A DNA stretch of 64,000 bases from contig OX328127.1 of NCBI GenBank assembly GCA_946811695.1, forward strand, positions 50,658,274 through 50,722,273, in the 5' to 3' direction. A program made the position numbers and the translations under genes. Positions 12,204 to 22,181 of the stretch are shown here, piece after piece. This DNA comes from Gonocerus acuteangulatus. Taxonomy: Eukaryota; Arthropoda; Insecta; Hemiptera; Coreidae. The notes under the pieces are model-generated. The model saw only the letters and a list, made by a program, of their open reading frames with translations, was not told the DNA's origin and did not search any database. Each line of letters begins with the position of its first letter. The stretch's first letter is position 1.

Positions 12204-12300
12204 TAACTATCACGTGACTTAGCCTACTTCATTTGTAATTCTTCTGTTTCAGTGGTCTACATAATTAGGCTACAATATTTCGGCTATTTTTACAAATTTA
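12204..12300 (-). repeat. Dispersed repeat, inverted partner at 19826-19915
   Basis: The complement of this stretch matches 19826-19915 in blocks (AATAGCCGAAA, GCAGCCTAATTAT, ATTACAAATGAAGTAGG). The two copies are in opposite orientation on either side of the errantivirus. They are too diverged to be its target duplication. Confidence 0.45.
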
Positions 12301-12840
12301 AAAAAAAAAAAACTAGAGGTCCGCAAGACTGTACCATACTTATTTTTTTTTTTTTATTTTTTTTTTTTTTAAAGGCGCTTAGCGTCTAGGTTATCAGCGC
12401 CTGGAATTTTTTTTTTTTTAATTTTTTATTTATTTTATTACCATACTTATTAATGTTTTCGGGATCACTGCAGTTAAATTAAGAAAAAAAAGTCCGCTAA
12501 AAAGCTTGAATCTATTAGTCTATTCTGTAGTTTCGACTTTGAACTGTTCTTGACCCGGACCAATTGCGGGTACTATGAAACTGTCTTTCGGACCTTAATT
12601 ATTTTTTGTGGGATATGTAATTGATATTTCTTCTATTTCAATATTATTATTATTTGATTGTTATATTTACTTATGATTTCTCTTCTATTTCTTCCAACCA
12701 TTGTTCAGGGAAATATGTCAACTTTTAATTGCATGCGTATAATAAATAATTTATACGACTATCCTAAAAATTAAATCACAATATAACCTCCCTGAACTAT
12801 GTTTATATTTATTAAACCTTAGTAAGATCCTTCTAATAAA

Positions 12841-13145
12841 GGCCGCTTAGTCAGGCGAGGCACGGGGCTGCAAAAACCTAAAAGCCCATTTGCCCCGAAG
12901 AGATGACACTGATTGAGCCTATAAAATGGACCATAAAGGAAAGGCGGCTTCCCATTTAGCCATTTCTTCTCGGTATGAAATGGCATAAATCCTTGATGGC
13001 CGCTACGCGTATAGATTGAAGCTCCTGTAGCAGAGTTTTTGCTCCTAAAAGCAGTAAAGACCTTCCTGCCATATAGAGGGGGTGCAAGTACTTCTTTCTT
13101 CCAGAACCGCTGGAGGTCGGCTACCTCCCCTTAAAGAGACTATTC
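12841..13145. other. GC-rich island of unknown origin
   Basis: A stretch of about 300 bp with markedly higher GC than its surroundings begins GGCCGCTTAGTCAGGCGAGG and ends at GGAGGTCGGCTACCTCCCC, which can fold. No open frame, rRNA or tRNA signature was recognised on either strand. It could be an old insertion of structured-RNA or foreign DNA. Confidence 0.3.
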
Positions 13146-13565
13146 TTGATGCTACTAAACTTCAGCACACTTTTGTATTATGATACGATTCCGCAATTTA
13201 TAAGGAACGTGGTTCAAATTAAGATATACTAAAATAAAAAATGAATTGGAAAAAATAAAACAGCTTCGAAAAACGTCCTTACTCCGGTGTTATTTGTATA
13301 TCATGAAATAGAATTTTCGTATTTTATGAAAAATTTATAAAACGACATCTTGTAAAAAAGCGAGCTTTTAGGAACCACAGTGCACAGAAAACTGATATTA
13401 ATAACTCCAAGCGGAATTAATCAATCTCCCTCCTTGAGTTCATAAATGTTTCTCTTTTACACTTTCAAAGGAGCAAAGCTAACACTTCAGACACTCAAGC
13501 AAGGCGAAGATGTTGATTTGTACTTCGCCTCAAATTATATTTTAGAGGGATTGTAAGTTTTAGAC

Positions 13566-13763
13566 AGTTATAGCAGCTCATCTACTTTCCCACGACACCA
13601 GACGACAGCTCAGCACTTTACTCAGCATCTCCTATATAAACCAGCTCCTTTCCCCACTCCTGGCTATTGTTACCCGTTACTTATCATGTGATACATCTCT
13701 GTACATCTTTTACTATACCAATAAAGTTTTTTTTGAAGTTACTAAGCGCGAAGTATTTAAGTG
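13566..13763 (+). repeat. Errantivirus 5' LTR
   Basis: It is 198 bp and differs from the 3' LTR at one base that I can see (CAGCTCC versus CAGCTTC). It contains a TATATAAA box at 13633-13640 and an AATAAA signal at 13720-13725. Gag-like coding sequence begins directly after the LTR, so the primer-binding site and leader are deleted, and the LTR may have lost its last few bases. Confidence 0.9.
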
Positions 13764-14493
13764 GCTTATTTTTTCACGAATCAAACTTGAAAAAGACTTC
13801 GACATAAAGAGTTATGTTCGTTATAAGGACCTAGAAATAAACCATTACGTTACATCCAAATTTCATCCAGACCTTTGCGACTTTTTAAAACATATCTCAC
13901 TTCACTCACTTGACGACATCATAAACACAATCCTGAATGAGGCATCTCATATCGTGGAGCGACTCTATCCCTCTAAAACTGACTATAGACCACGGCCTTC
14001 CTATAGATCCTCACAATACTCTCACAGACATGACAATTTCTTGAAATAGGCCAAACAATTTGACAGACGCTATGATCATAGATCCTATGAGCCACGTCAC
14101 TTCGAGCCTAGGCCTAGGGAACAACAGCCCTATTTCGAGCCGAACTTTAGACAACACCACTATGAGCCTCGACATGTTGAAGACGCCCAACCTCACTACC
14201 AATGGACAGCTCCCCAATGGGACAGACCACGGAAACACGTTAATAGTCCTTCACACACTAATGACTGGGACAAACAAAGGCAAGAGCAATTTTTTAAAAG
14301 ACAACCTTCACCGCCAAGACAAACTTCCCAAAATACAGTATCAATGCGAACTGTCCGCTCCAACCCCCAACAGCTCCACCATATATCAAACGAAGACAGA
14401 CTGACACAAATGGAAACGACCCTAGCGTCTCTTGTCGACAAATTTGATCATTTTTTAGTCAGAGACGGGCCCGACCCACCCCCGAATATTTAG
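13764..14493 (+). pseudogene. gag: Errantivirus gag, C-terminal part
   Basis: One frame runs from the LTR boundary to the TAG at 14491-14493, broken by a single in-frame TAG at 14047-14049. The first third looks like the folded part of errantiviral Gag (LEINHYVTSKFHPDLCDFLK). The rest is a low-complexity tail rich in Arg, Tyr, Pro and His with repeated YEPRH-type phrases. A C-terminal segment (RLTQMETTLASLVDKFDHFL) looks helical. The start and the N-terminal half are absent. Identification rests on position before pol and on composition, not on a diagnostic motif. Confidence 0.6.
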
Positions 14494-14550
14494 TCCACAG
14501 TAGTATTTTTATCAGTAGTTTTTTTAAATATCTCACCACTACTAGGGTTC

Positions 14551-17500
14551 GTGGAAGATATTTACGTCAAATTCCATATTTTCCATTTTAGCAACAAGTA
14601 CAACATTTTACTGGGATATGAAACCATGAAGGAGCTCCAGTTCCAAATTAATTGTGCGACCAATGAGATGACCATGATCCGCGACGTCCACATTATTGAT
14701 GGTTTGATTAAGAATAATAATGGTCATATGACTCTTAATGATAACAATAATGAACACACTAACAATAATAATTCAGTAATAACTAACAATTATAACATTA
14801 TAACGAAAGAAAGATTATTTAATACAGATAACATAGGACCCAATACGAAGGGCCTACCTGTAGATAATGGTAAGATTTTTAATGGGATATCTCTAGATGG
14901 ATTAGGAATCCCCGATAACGTTGACATTCGTCACACTGGTAACAATACATTTAGAGATATAATACGACATGATCACATCGATGAACTTACAAAAAATAAA
15001 TTATTTACTTTACGCGGGCATTACCATTCTATGATTCAACACGAAGAAGAACCACTTAAAGCAACGGACCTACTCAAACATAAGATCACATTAAAAACCG
15101 ACAGACCAATATATACCCGGAATTATCGTTATCCCACTAATTTTAAGAATGCTATACAGACTGAAGTTGACAAATTATTAAAACAAAATATTATAAGGAA
15201 AAGCAATTCTCCTTATAATTCACCCCTCTGGCTAGTACCAAAAAAATTAGACGATAGTGGCAAGCCCAAAGTTCGCATGGTTGTGGACTATAGGAAACTC
15301 AATCGGGAAACCATACCTGACAAGTTCCCTTTGCCCAACATAGAAGACCTCCTCAATAAACTCAAAGGTGCCAAATATTTTTCGGCTATCGATCTTGCCT
15401 CCGGCTTCCACCAAATTGAACTCGAGGAAGATTCGATTGAAAAAACAGCCTTCAGTACAGATGACGGTCACTATGAGTTCCTACGTCTCCCTTTTGGTCT
15501 ATGTAACGCACCCCCGTCCTTCCAACGAGCCATGAATATGCTGCTCGAAAACCTCCCTAATACCCTTGTCTATATTGACGATATTATAGTTTTTTCGGAA
15601 GACTTAGATTCTCACTTACTTCATTTAGAAGCTGTCTTTAAACGACTCACTGAGCATTCTCTCACCATCCAACTGGACAAAACTAAATTCCTACAGACTG
15701 AATTACCCTTTCTGGGCCACATTGTTTCCGCCAACGGGCTGAAACCAATGCCTGATAAAATTGAGGCCGTACTAAACTTCCCCACCCCATCTACAGAAAA
15801 ACAAATTCGCCAATTTTTAGGACTGACTTGCTATTACAGAAGATTCATACGCAATTATGCACATATCGCGAAACCCCTGACTCAGGCTTTACGTACAACG
15901 ACTCCTACGGATAGTACAGAATTTCACTCGAGCGTCCAACAGTTGAAAGAACTTATCACTAATGCTCTAATTCTACAATTCCCAGACTGGCAGCGACCAT
16001 TTACCTTAACTACTGATGCGAGTAATGTAGCCTTAGGCGCAGTTTTATCGCAACTTTCCGATGGTCATGATCATCCCATTGCGTTCGGGTCTCGCACACT
16101 CTCTGCTACCGAACAGCGTTACTCTGCTATCGAAAAAGAACTCCTAGCAGTTGTATGGGCATGTAACCATTTTAAGCCATACCTGTACGGCAAAAGATTT
16201 ACCCTTCATACTGACCATAAACCACTGATTTGGATTTTTTCTATGAAGAACGCTAATACACGACTCATGCGATGGATCTTTCAGTTAGCTGATTTTGAAT
16301 TTGACGTACGACATATTGAAGGACGGACAAACTTTGTAGCGGATGCCTTATCCCGGAATCCCACCACACTGACAGATACGAATCTTAACGCAGTTGAACA
16401 TGAAATAGACATCGATCCCGAGAGGGAACTTGAAATAGCCCTTGAAGAAGCGCTTCGAACAGACATGCCGCCTGTCAATCATGAATTTATTACTGAATTA
16501 CTGGATGACAACACTGATCTCGCAACTGTTCATTCACAGGAATCCTCCAATCAACAAATATGGATAATAGATGAGGATAAGCCCATTAATGTTGAAAAAT
16601 ATCATATTTTCATCCAACGAGGTAACTCACCCACCCATCCTCTGCGACCTTTTAACAAATTTCGGTACATACTAGAAACAGCGTACCCATGGAAACAGGA
16701 CTTAGAGGACAAATTACTCGAACTTCTCAAGCCCCATACCACATATGGCCTTTACTGCGAACCAAATGTCGAAACAGTTCGAAATGAATACGAAGGCATA
16801 TTTGACGCTATTTCTCATATTGTACGGACCCAGTATCCTTCCGTAAAATTAAAGCGGTACAAGTTAAAATGTCTTGACATTGACACGGACGATGAACAAC
16901 AAAATCTAATCGAATCGTATCATTTAGGGATAACATACCACAGAGGCGGTCTCGAGACTTATTCAAAACTAAAACGACTGTACTATTTTCCTAGAATGAA
17001 AGACAAGATACCAGACTATGTCAACAAATGCGACATCTGCCGACGGACCAAATACGACAGAAGACCCATTAAAACAAAATTTTGTGTAACACCTACACCT
17101 GACCGACCCTTTGCGGAACTGATGATGGACACCTTACATTATGAACAAAAATATATTATAACATTGGTAGACACATTTTCTAAACGTCTCTTTGCTCGAC
17201 TGACAAGTAGTTTAAACTCAACAAACGTACTCCACATCCTGACAGAGTATCTTGAATTGTACCCTGCTCCTGAAAGTATTAAAATGGACAATGGGAGAGA
17301 ATTTAAAAATTCCTTAATTGAAAATTTCCTCGAAACTCAAGGTATTGAAGCCTATTACACAACACCCAATCATCCTAACTCCCTCGGCCTTTTAAATAGA
17401 GTCCACTCGACCATTATTGAAATGCTACGGAATATTTCTATAGAAGAACCGAAAGAATCCCTCTCACGAAAAATCAAACTTTCAGTAATCGCCTATAATA

Positions 17501-17970
17501 ACTCCCTTAACCATAAACTCAAACTAACGCCTAACGAAATCTCATTTGGCCCTAACCATCTCACGTCTAAATTGGTGGAAGCTAGCATCAAAGAACGCTT
17601 AGTCGCCCAATATCATGACAGATTAAAGTTAGTGCAATCCATTATCAAACAAAATATTGACAGGGAAAAACGAGACCGAACAGATAAATTAAATGTAGGG
17701 AGAGATGATCGTGATATTCCTGAGGAAACATATGCACGTGTGCGGACTCGATTAAAATCCGAAAATCCCTATAAGCCAGTGGTTAAACTAAAGGACAATC
17801 GCAAACAGATAACTGCACACAAAGACAACATACAACGAGGTAGGAAAAACTACAACACTCAGAAACGGAAAGACGTCACCCAGACTCTTCCTTCTGTTGC
17901 AGATGACGCCGGAAATATGGACATTGCCAACCTGTCTCCTACTAATACTGACGCTGACGAACGCATATGA
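14551..17970 (+). pseudogene. pol: Errantivirus pol: truncated protease, RT, RNase H, integrase
   Basis: The open frame is 1139 codons. Only the C-terminal end of protease remains (ILLGYETMKEL, residues about 24-34); no Asp-Thr/Ser-Gly site is visible before it. Reverse transcriptase has the usual blocks: SPYNSPLWLVPKK, then FSAIDLASGFHQIELEE, LPFGLCNAPPSFQRAM and YIDD at residues 341-344. RNase H begins at TDAS (about residue 488) with IEKELLAVVWA and HTDHKPL. Integrase has an HHCC finger (Cys827 and Cys830 of CDICRR) and catalytic Asp860 and Asp913. The position exactly 36 residues after Asp913, where DD35E requires Glu, is Asn949 (LLNRVHS). The protein is therefore predicted integration-dead. 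The 3' end overlaps the start of env. Confidence 0.93.
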
Positions 17971-19555
17971 CGTGACAGACGTCACCAAGTCACCAGGAAT
18001 ACTACCCATTAGACTTCCTGACGCATATTCCCTTGATAAGTACTACACACTCACGCACTACCTTAACTATACAAACCTCTATGCCGAACTACTCCAAACC
18101 GAAAATCTCTTACCAAGATTCAAAGACCTTCCTACTTACGGAGTGACGAAACGCCTATACGTACTTACGAAAAATGAACTTAAGCTTTTTTTTTTTTTTT
18201 TTTTTTATCGTTCTGAAGGGTGTATTCAACCGCGGGAGGTCATGGGCACCCAAAGAAAGGAAGGACCTTCTTAAGCTTTTATTTAACCTCAATGTGAGCG
18301 TACGTAGGAAACGAGGACTGATCAATGGCCTTGGATCCGCTATTAGTTGGCTTACCGGTAATATGGATGCTACTGACAAACAGCACTATGACAAGATCAT
18401 ACAGGAAGTTGAACGTAACTCTTACCATATTGAACATAATATTGAGCGACAGGCACAGTCCAACGATCAACTTATCACATCGCTTCAGCATGACATTGAC
18501 ATACTCAACACGAATAATGACAGATCAATGCAACTACTTAATTCTCTTGACAATGTTGAACGACACATACATCTTAACGAACTGTATGCGACACTCAATT
18601 ATATATATATATATATATCCAAATAAGCGAGTTAGAAAATACATTAGAATTCTGTAAAATGGGTACTCCCCATTCCTCTTTGATTAGCCAAATTGACCTA
18701 CGATCTCTCAATAACATCTCCCTCTTGTCTACATCTATGGAAGTACTTTGGATGACTAGCAAACTACGTTGTGCCACTAAAGACGGGCTGGTGCATTTCT
18801 TTTTGTCACTTCCCTTACGTAGCTCTCAATATAACTCGTTCTATCTCCTTCAAATTCCTGCCATTCACAATGATCAGGTCATTACAACGCTAGCACCTTA
18901 CTCTCACATACTTCGGAACAATACGGACACATTTACTGGTAACTGTACACTTATTATGTCCTATTATTATTGTACAAATATACAACCTTTAAGGAATTTA
19001 TGTGTTAATAATCTATTTTTAGGTAACTCAGGAGGATGTGTATCTACCTCCGTTTTTGCTCATTCCTTTATTAAATATATTAGTAGTATAGATTTGTATC
19101 TTAGTTTTAAGAATAGAATTGTACATATATCTGAACATTCTAATCCTATATTTTTGCCTCCAACGGCCCTTCTTAAATTATCACATAATGAGACTATTCT
19201 CGAATGTCCTCAACCGAAAACTCAAATAATTGATACTTCTATTTTAAATTTAGAACATAATCCATCTCATGTCAAACAATTGAACATAACTTTTGAACAT
19301 TTTGACTCCTTTAGCTTAAGCAATATACAATTAGAACCTCTAGAGATGATCTCTTCTAATCATACTCAGCTAATCCTTTTTTGTATAATTACCTATCTAT
19401 TTTTATTCAATATTATTGTTCTTATTGGTAAATATTGTAAGCCAAAGTGTCTGTACTTGTGCAAAACCTCTCGACCAGAAGCAGCGATGCCTTTACAGCC
19501 ACCACCGCTGCACATCTCCCATAGATGCTGCGATCCTTGGAAGCTGCCTTCATGA
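17897..19555 (+). pseudogene. env: Errantivirus env, interrupted by a retroposon and a TA-repeat
   Basis: Three blocks of a retroviral-type envelope can be followed. The first (from 17897, overlapping the pol end) has a hydrophobic signal-peptide-like segment (LPTCLLLILTLTNA). The second (about 18281-18600) has a basic furin-type site RRKRG followed by a hydrophobic fusion-peptide-like segment and a long helical region. The third (about 18623-19555) has N-glycosylation sites, several Cys and a C-terminal transmembrane helix (LILFCIITYLFLFNIIVLIG) with a short Cys-rich tail. The blocks are separated by an 80-bp poly(A) insertion at 18190-18269 and by a (TA)n tract at about 18598-18618 that changes the frame. 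No functional protein is predicted. Confidence 0.88.
18190..18269 (-). mobile_element. Short poly(A) retroposon inserted in env
   Basis: The insertion is flanked by an 11-bp direct duplication, CTTAAGCTTTT, at 18179-18189 and 18270-18280. On the minus strand it is about 63 bp of unique sequence ending CAGAACGAT followed by a poly(A) of about 17. A target duplication plus a 3' poly(A) is the mark of LINE-machinery retroposition. The unique part contains GGTTGAATACACC, loosely B-box-like, so a tRNA-related SINE or truncated small RNA is possible; I could not identify the parent. Confidence 0.75.
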
Positions 19556-19590
19556 TCTTCTCAGAGGACTTCGAAACTTCAGCAGGGGGG

Positions 19591-19788
19591 AGTTATAGCA
19601 GCTCATCTACTTTCCCACGACACCAGACGACAGCTCAGCACTTTACTCAGCATCTCCTATATAAACCAGCTTCTTTCCCCACTCCTGGCTATTGTTACCC
19701 GTTACTTATCATGTGATACATCTCTGTACATCTTTTACTATACCAATAAAGTTTTTTTTGAAGTTACTAAGCGCGAAGTATTTAAGTG
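19591..19788 (+). repeat. Errantivirus 3' LTR
   Basis: A 198-bp copy of the 5' LTR with TATATAAA at 19658-19665 and AATAAA at 19745-19750. It follows directly on the AGCAGGGGGG purine tract, the plus-strand primer site. Confidence 0.9.
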
Positions 19789-20503
19789 ACGTCTCATTTA
19801 GGATTGCAATGGATTAGCCTGAATTTGTAAAAATAGTCGAAAGATTGCAGCCTAATTATACAGTCTATTCTTACAAAACAGTCATTACAAATGAAGTAGG
19901 GTAAGTGAGACTTTCACCTTTTAGTTAACAGTGGTATATACTATATACCATTTGCTACTATGCTTATAGCAAAGGTGCAAAACTAACACTTTCGAACATT
20001 AAAGAACAGTTTTCTCCGGCTGAGAACGTCCTATCGAAAAATGAAAAAAAAATGGAAATGTACCAAATCTTCAAAACTGACTGTGCCTCCTAAAATAATA
20101 TTATTTTTCTAATAGTTCTTCAACTCCAAAAGGAAAGTCAAATGTGTTCTGAAACGGAGGGATACTTCTCTAGCCGGCACTTCCTGAACCAGCAGGTCGA
20201 CTTAATAACCGGGTTTTCTCCCTTTGGATGGAAAGAGGAATCGCACTAACCCATAGAAATGTGATATGGAGTGCTTAGAATAGACTAATAATATTTCTCC
20301 ATTAATGGATGGAAATAAACTCTTCTGAAATTTCAAGCACCGGTTTCTGATGGTTAAGATGAAATTAATCATTACAATGGTCCCCTGTACCCATCACTGA
20401 ACAAAAAAATATCAAAAGTTTTCGTAATTCAGCACTCATTCCCTTATGGCTTCGAGTTGTTTCACTCCTTTTGGACGGATTATTTTATTTCATCTAATAG
20501 TTG

Positions 20504-20549
<46 letters not shown>

Positions 20550-20843
20550 GCTAAAATGGAACTTTATTTCTTAAAGAAAATGAAAAATTAATGTTAAGAG
20601 TTTTTCCGTTCTCAACGTTTTTCTGTCTCGTCCATAAAAAGAAGGTTGCCCCGAGGGCAAGCAAAATGTAAATTATAAAATATCCCTCTAAACGACTAAA
20701 TACAAGATGAAAAAAGAGAAATTTCTGAAAGTGGGTTCAGAGAAAAGAGAAAAAAATTAATTTTAATGGAAATTTGGCACAAATATCCATTTTAGGCATT
20801 GGAATAATTAATTATTCATGCCCTTCTCTTTTCTTGCTGACAG
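19789..20843. other. Intron 1 remainder: repeat fragments
   Basis: It holds the inverted partner of the 12204-12300 repeat (19826-19915), a decayed 3' end of family H1 (about 20160-20250: GCCGGCACTTCC ... TTCTCCCTTTGGATGGAAAG), and a (TA)n tract at 20507-20548. No gene was seen before the exon at 20844. Confidence 0.5.
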
Positions 20844-21011
20844 ATGATCCAGTGGAATTTCTCACCCAGCTGCTGGACAAGTGTTTGATGTTTCGATCCG
20901 GGGTACTGGCCTCTGCCCCAGTTATTTTCGAAGACAAGCATATAGAATCCATGTACAAGGCTTTCGATCCTATGGGCGTAGGGTCGATAGCAGTGAAGCA
21001 GTATTGTGTAG
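20844..21011 (+). CDS. EFCAB10: EFCAB10-like gene, exon B (docking end, linker, EF-hand-like motif)
   Basis: The exon lies between TTGCTGACAG| and G|GTGAGT. It completes the split Asp codon from the previous exon and encodes DPVEFLTQLLDKCLMFRSG, a linker with PVIFED, and an EF-hand-like helix-loop-helix (HIESMYKAFDPMGVGSIAVK, then QYCV). The loop DPMGVGSIAVKQ lacks the usual acidic residues at positions 3, 5 and 12, so calcium binding is unlikely. DP-x-EFL...L.K...R.G, then a short linker, then I...F...DP...G.I...QY is the order seen in EFCAB10-type proteins. It ends in phase 1. Confidence 0.8.
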
Positions 21012-21424
21012 GTGAGTACGCTTTGAAGAATCTGTATATCAGGTTGTAATATAAGGTTTCTATTCCTTCTACTTAGTTTAAAAAGTCAATAAAGACCTGA
21101 TCAACTATTAACTGATTTAAAATATCAAGATCAGTTCTAACAAATAGCATGGCAGTGAAAAGGCAAATTATTATTAAGTGTTCTAATGTTTATTCTGGAT
21201 ATGAACATGTCGAAGGGTTCATAACGAACGTTTCTTCGGGCATTCTCCCGGTTTTCCTCATTTGTTTCTCAGAAGAAACCTTGAGGAAGCTGGCAGAATG
21301 CCTAGTAACATTTAGGCTAACATGAAATAGACACGTTCATATCCAGAAGATCTTAAAACTTTAACTAACATATGCCGTGAGTCCATGAGTATTGTTAAGA
21401 AAAATGATTCAGTACGTTGAAACC
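21012..21424. other. Intron 2 start, nothing recognised
   Basis: There is no coding or RNA feature. A short hairpin-prone phrase at about 21236-21300 (CGGGCATTCTCCCGG, then CTCAGAAGAAACC) has no assignment. Confidence 0.3.
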
Positions 21425-21482
21425 ACACGGGTTCCCTTAGATCAACGAAGTTAAACAACGTCGGGCGTGGGCAGTACTTGTT
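21425..21482 (+). repeat. Second 5S rRNA-like fragment
   Basis: GGTTCCCTTAGATCAACGAA, then GTTAAACAACGTCGGGCGTGG and GCAGTACTTG follow the 5S order (start of the internal control region, box A, intermediate element). The 3' third of 5S is absent. It is a fragment of a 5S-derived retroposon or a 5S pseudogene. Confidence 0.5.
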
Positions 21483-21782
21483 TCGCTAGTCATACTGCCA
21501 GCTTCCTCGGGGTTAGTCTGAGAATGAGGATGTTCTTCTAGTTCTTCTGTATAAATACCTATCTTTGTATTCATCCGCGGGCGTAGTCTGCTCTTCCATG
21601 TCCCTGATTGGTTGGTCCCGGTCTTGCTTGATTCTGGTTGGTGGGTTCCATCTGGATCATTGATTGGCTGAATTTCGTTTTTTTCTTTTTTCTCTAGTTT
21701 TAATTACCGGATGCCATAATTTGCTGAACTTGACTAGCGAAACGTCGGCAAAGAAATTTGTGACACGTTCAATGTGTAATAT

Positions 21783-21989
21783 TTATATAAATTTTAACGT
21801 CCATTATTATTAACTAAGAATTTTAGGACGGGTTATCTATCGGTTACCACCCTTTTCTAGCCAGGATAGGGCTGATGCCTTTTATTTTTTTCTACAGAAA
21901 AACCACCACCCCATAGTGGGAATCGTACCCACGACCCTTGGCACGGAGTGTTAAGTGTTCACGCCTTAACACTCATGGCCACCGGGCCT
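21783..21989 (-). repeat. tRNA-derived SINE, copy 1
   Basis: The minus strand starts GAGGCCCGGTGGCCATGAGT and GTTAAGGCGTG, an A-box region like class II tRNA (Ser/Leu), and has a B-box-like GGGTACGATTCCC. The body includes CATCAGCCCTATCCTGGCTA and GAAAAGGGTGGTAACC, and the tail is GGACGTTAAAATTTATATAA. Two further copies (54490-54650 minus and 62345-62430 plus) share the body, which shows that it is mobile. Confidence 0.7.
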
Positions 21990-22181
21990 CCAAAAAGAAA
22001 AAAGTTTTACAACATTTTTTTTTTTTAATATTTAAAAAAATACGTAGTACTTATTGATATAGAAGTGGTGTTATGTTCTTTTATCATAAACATACTATCG
22101 TTTCAATAAGGCCATTGTATGATTTTTTAGTGAGGTCCTTTGAGAAAGAAGGATGAAATAGTTTAATAGCTCATTGTGGAC

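Larger units (their letters stand above)
13566..19788 (+). mobile_element. Errantivirus-type LTR retrotransposon (endogenous insect retrovirus-like), defective
   Basis: Two direct 198-bp LTRs (13566-13763 and 19591-19788) bound gag, pol and env remnants in the order typical of Gypsy/errantiviruses. The LTRs start AGTTAT, as in several errantiviruses. A purine tract (AGCAGGGGGG) immediately precedes the 3' LTR. No clean 4-bp target duplication is visible; AGAC precedes the 5' LTR and TGAC overlaps the 3' end. Damage is heavy: the leader and N-terminal gag are missing, protease is truncated, the integrase has a substitution, and env is split. The element lies in intron 1 of the EFCAB10-like gene, in the same orientation. 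Confidence 0.9.

Noticed and set aside
13763..13781. Primer-binding site directly after the errantivirus 5' LTR (starts TGG)
   Set aside because: The sequence is already in the Gag reading frame and matches no tRNA 3' end that I know; the real site is probably deleted.
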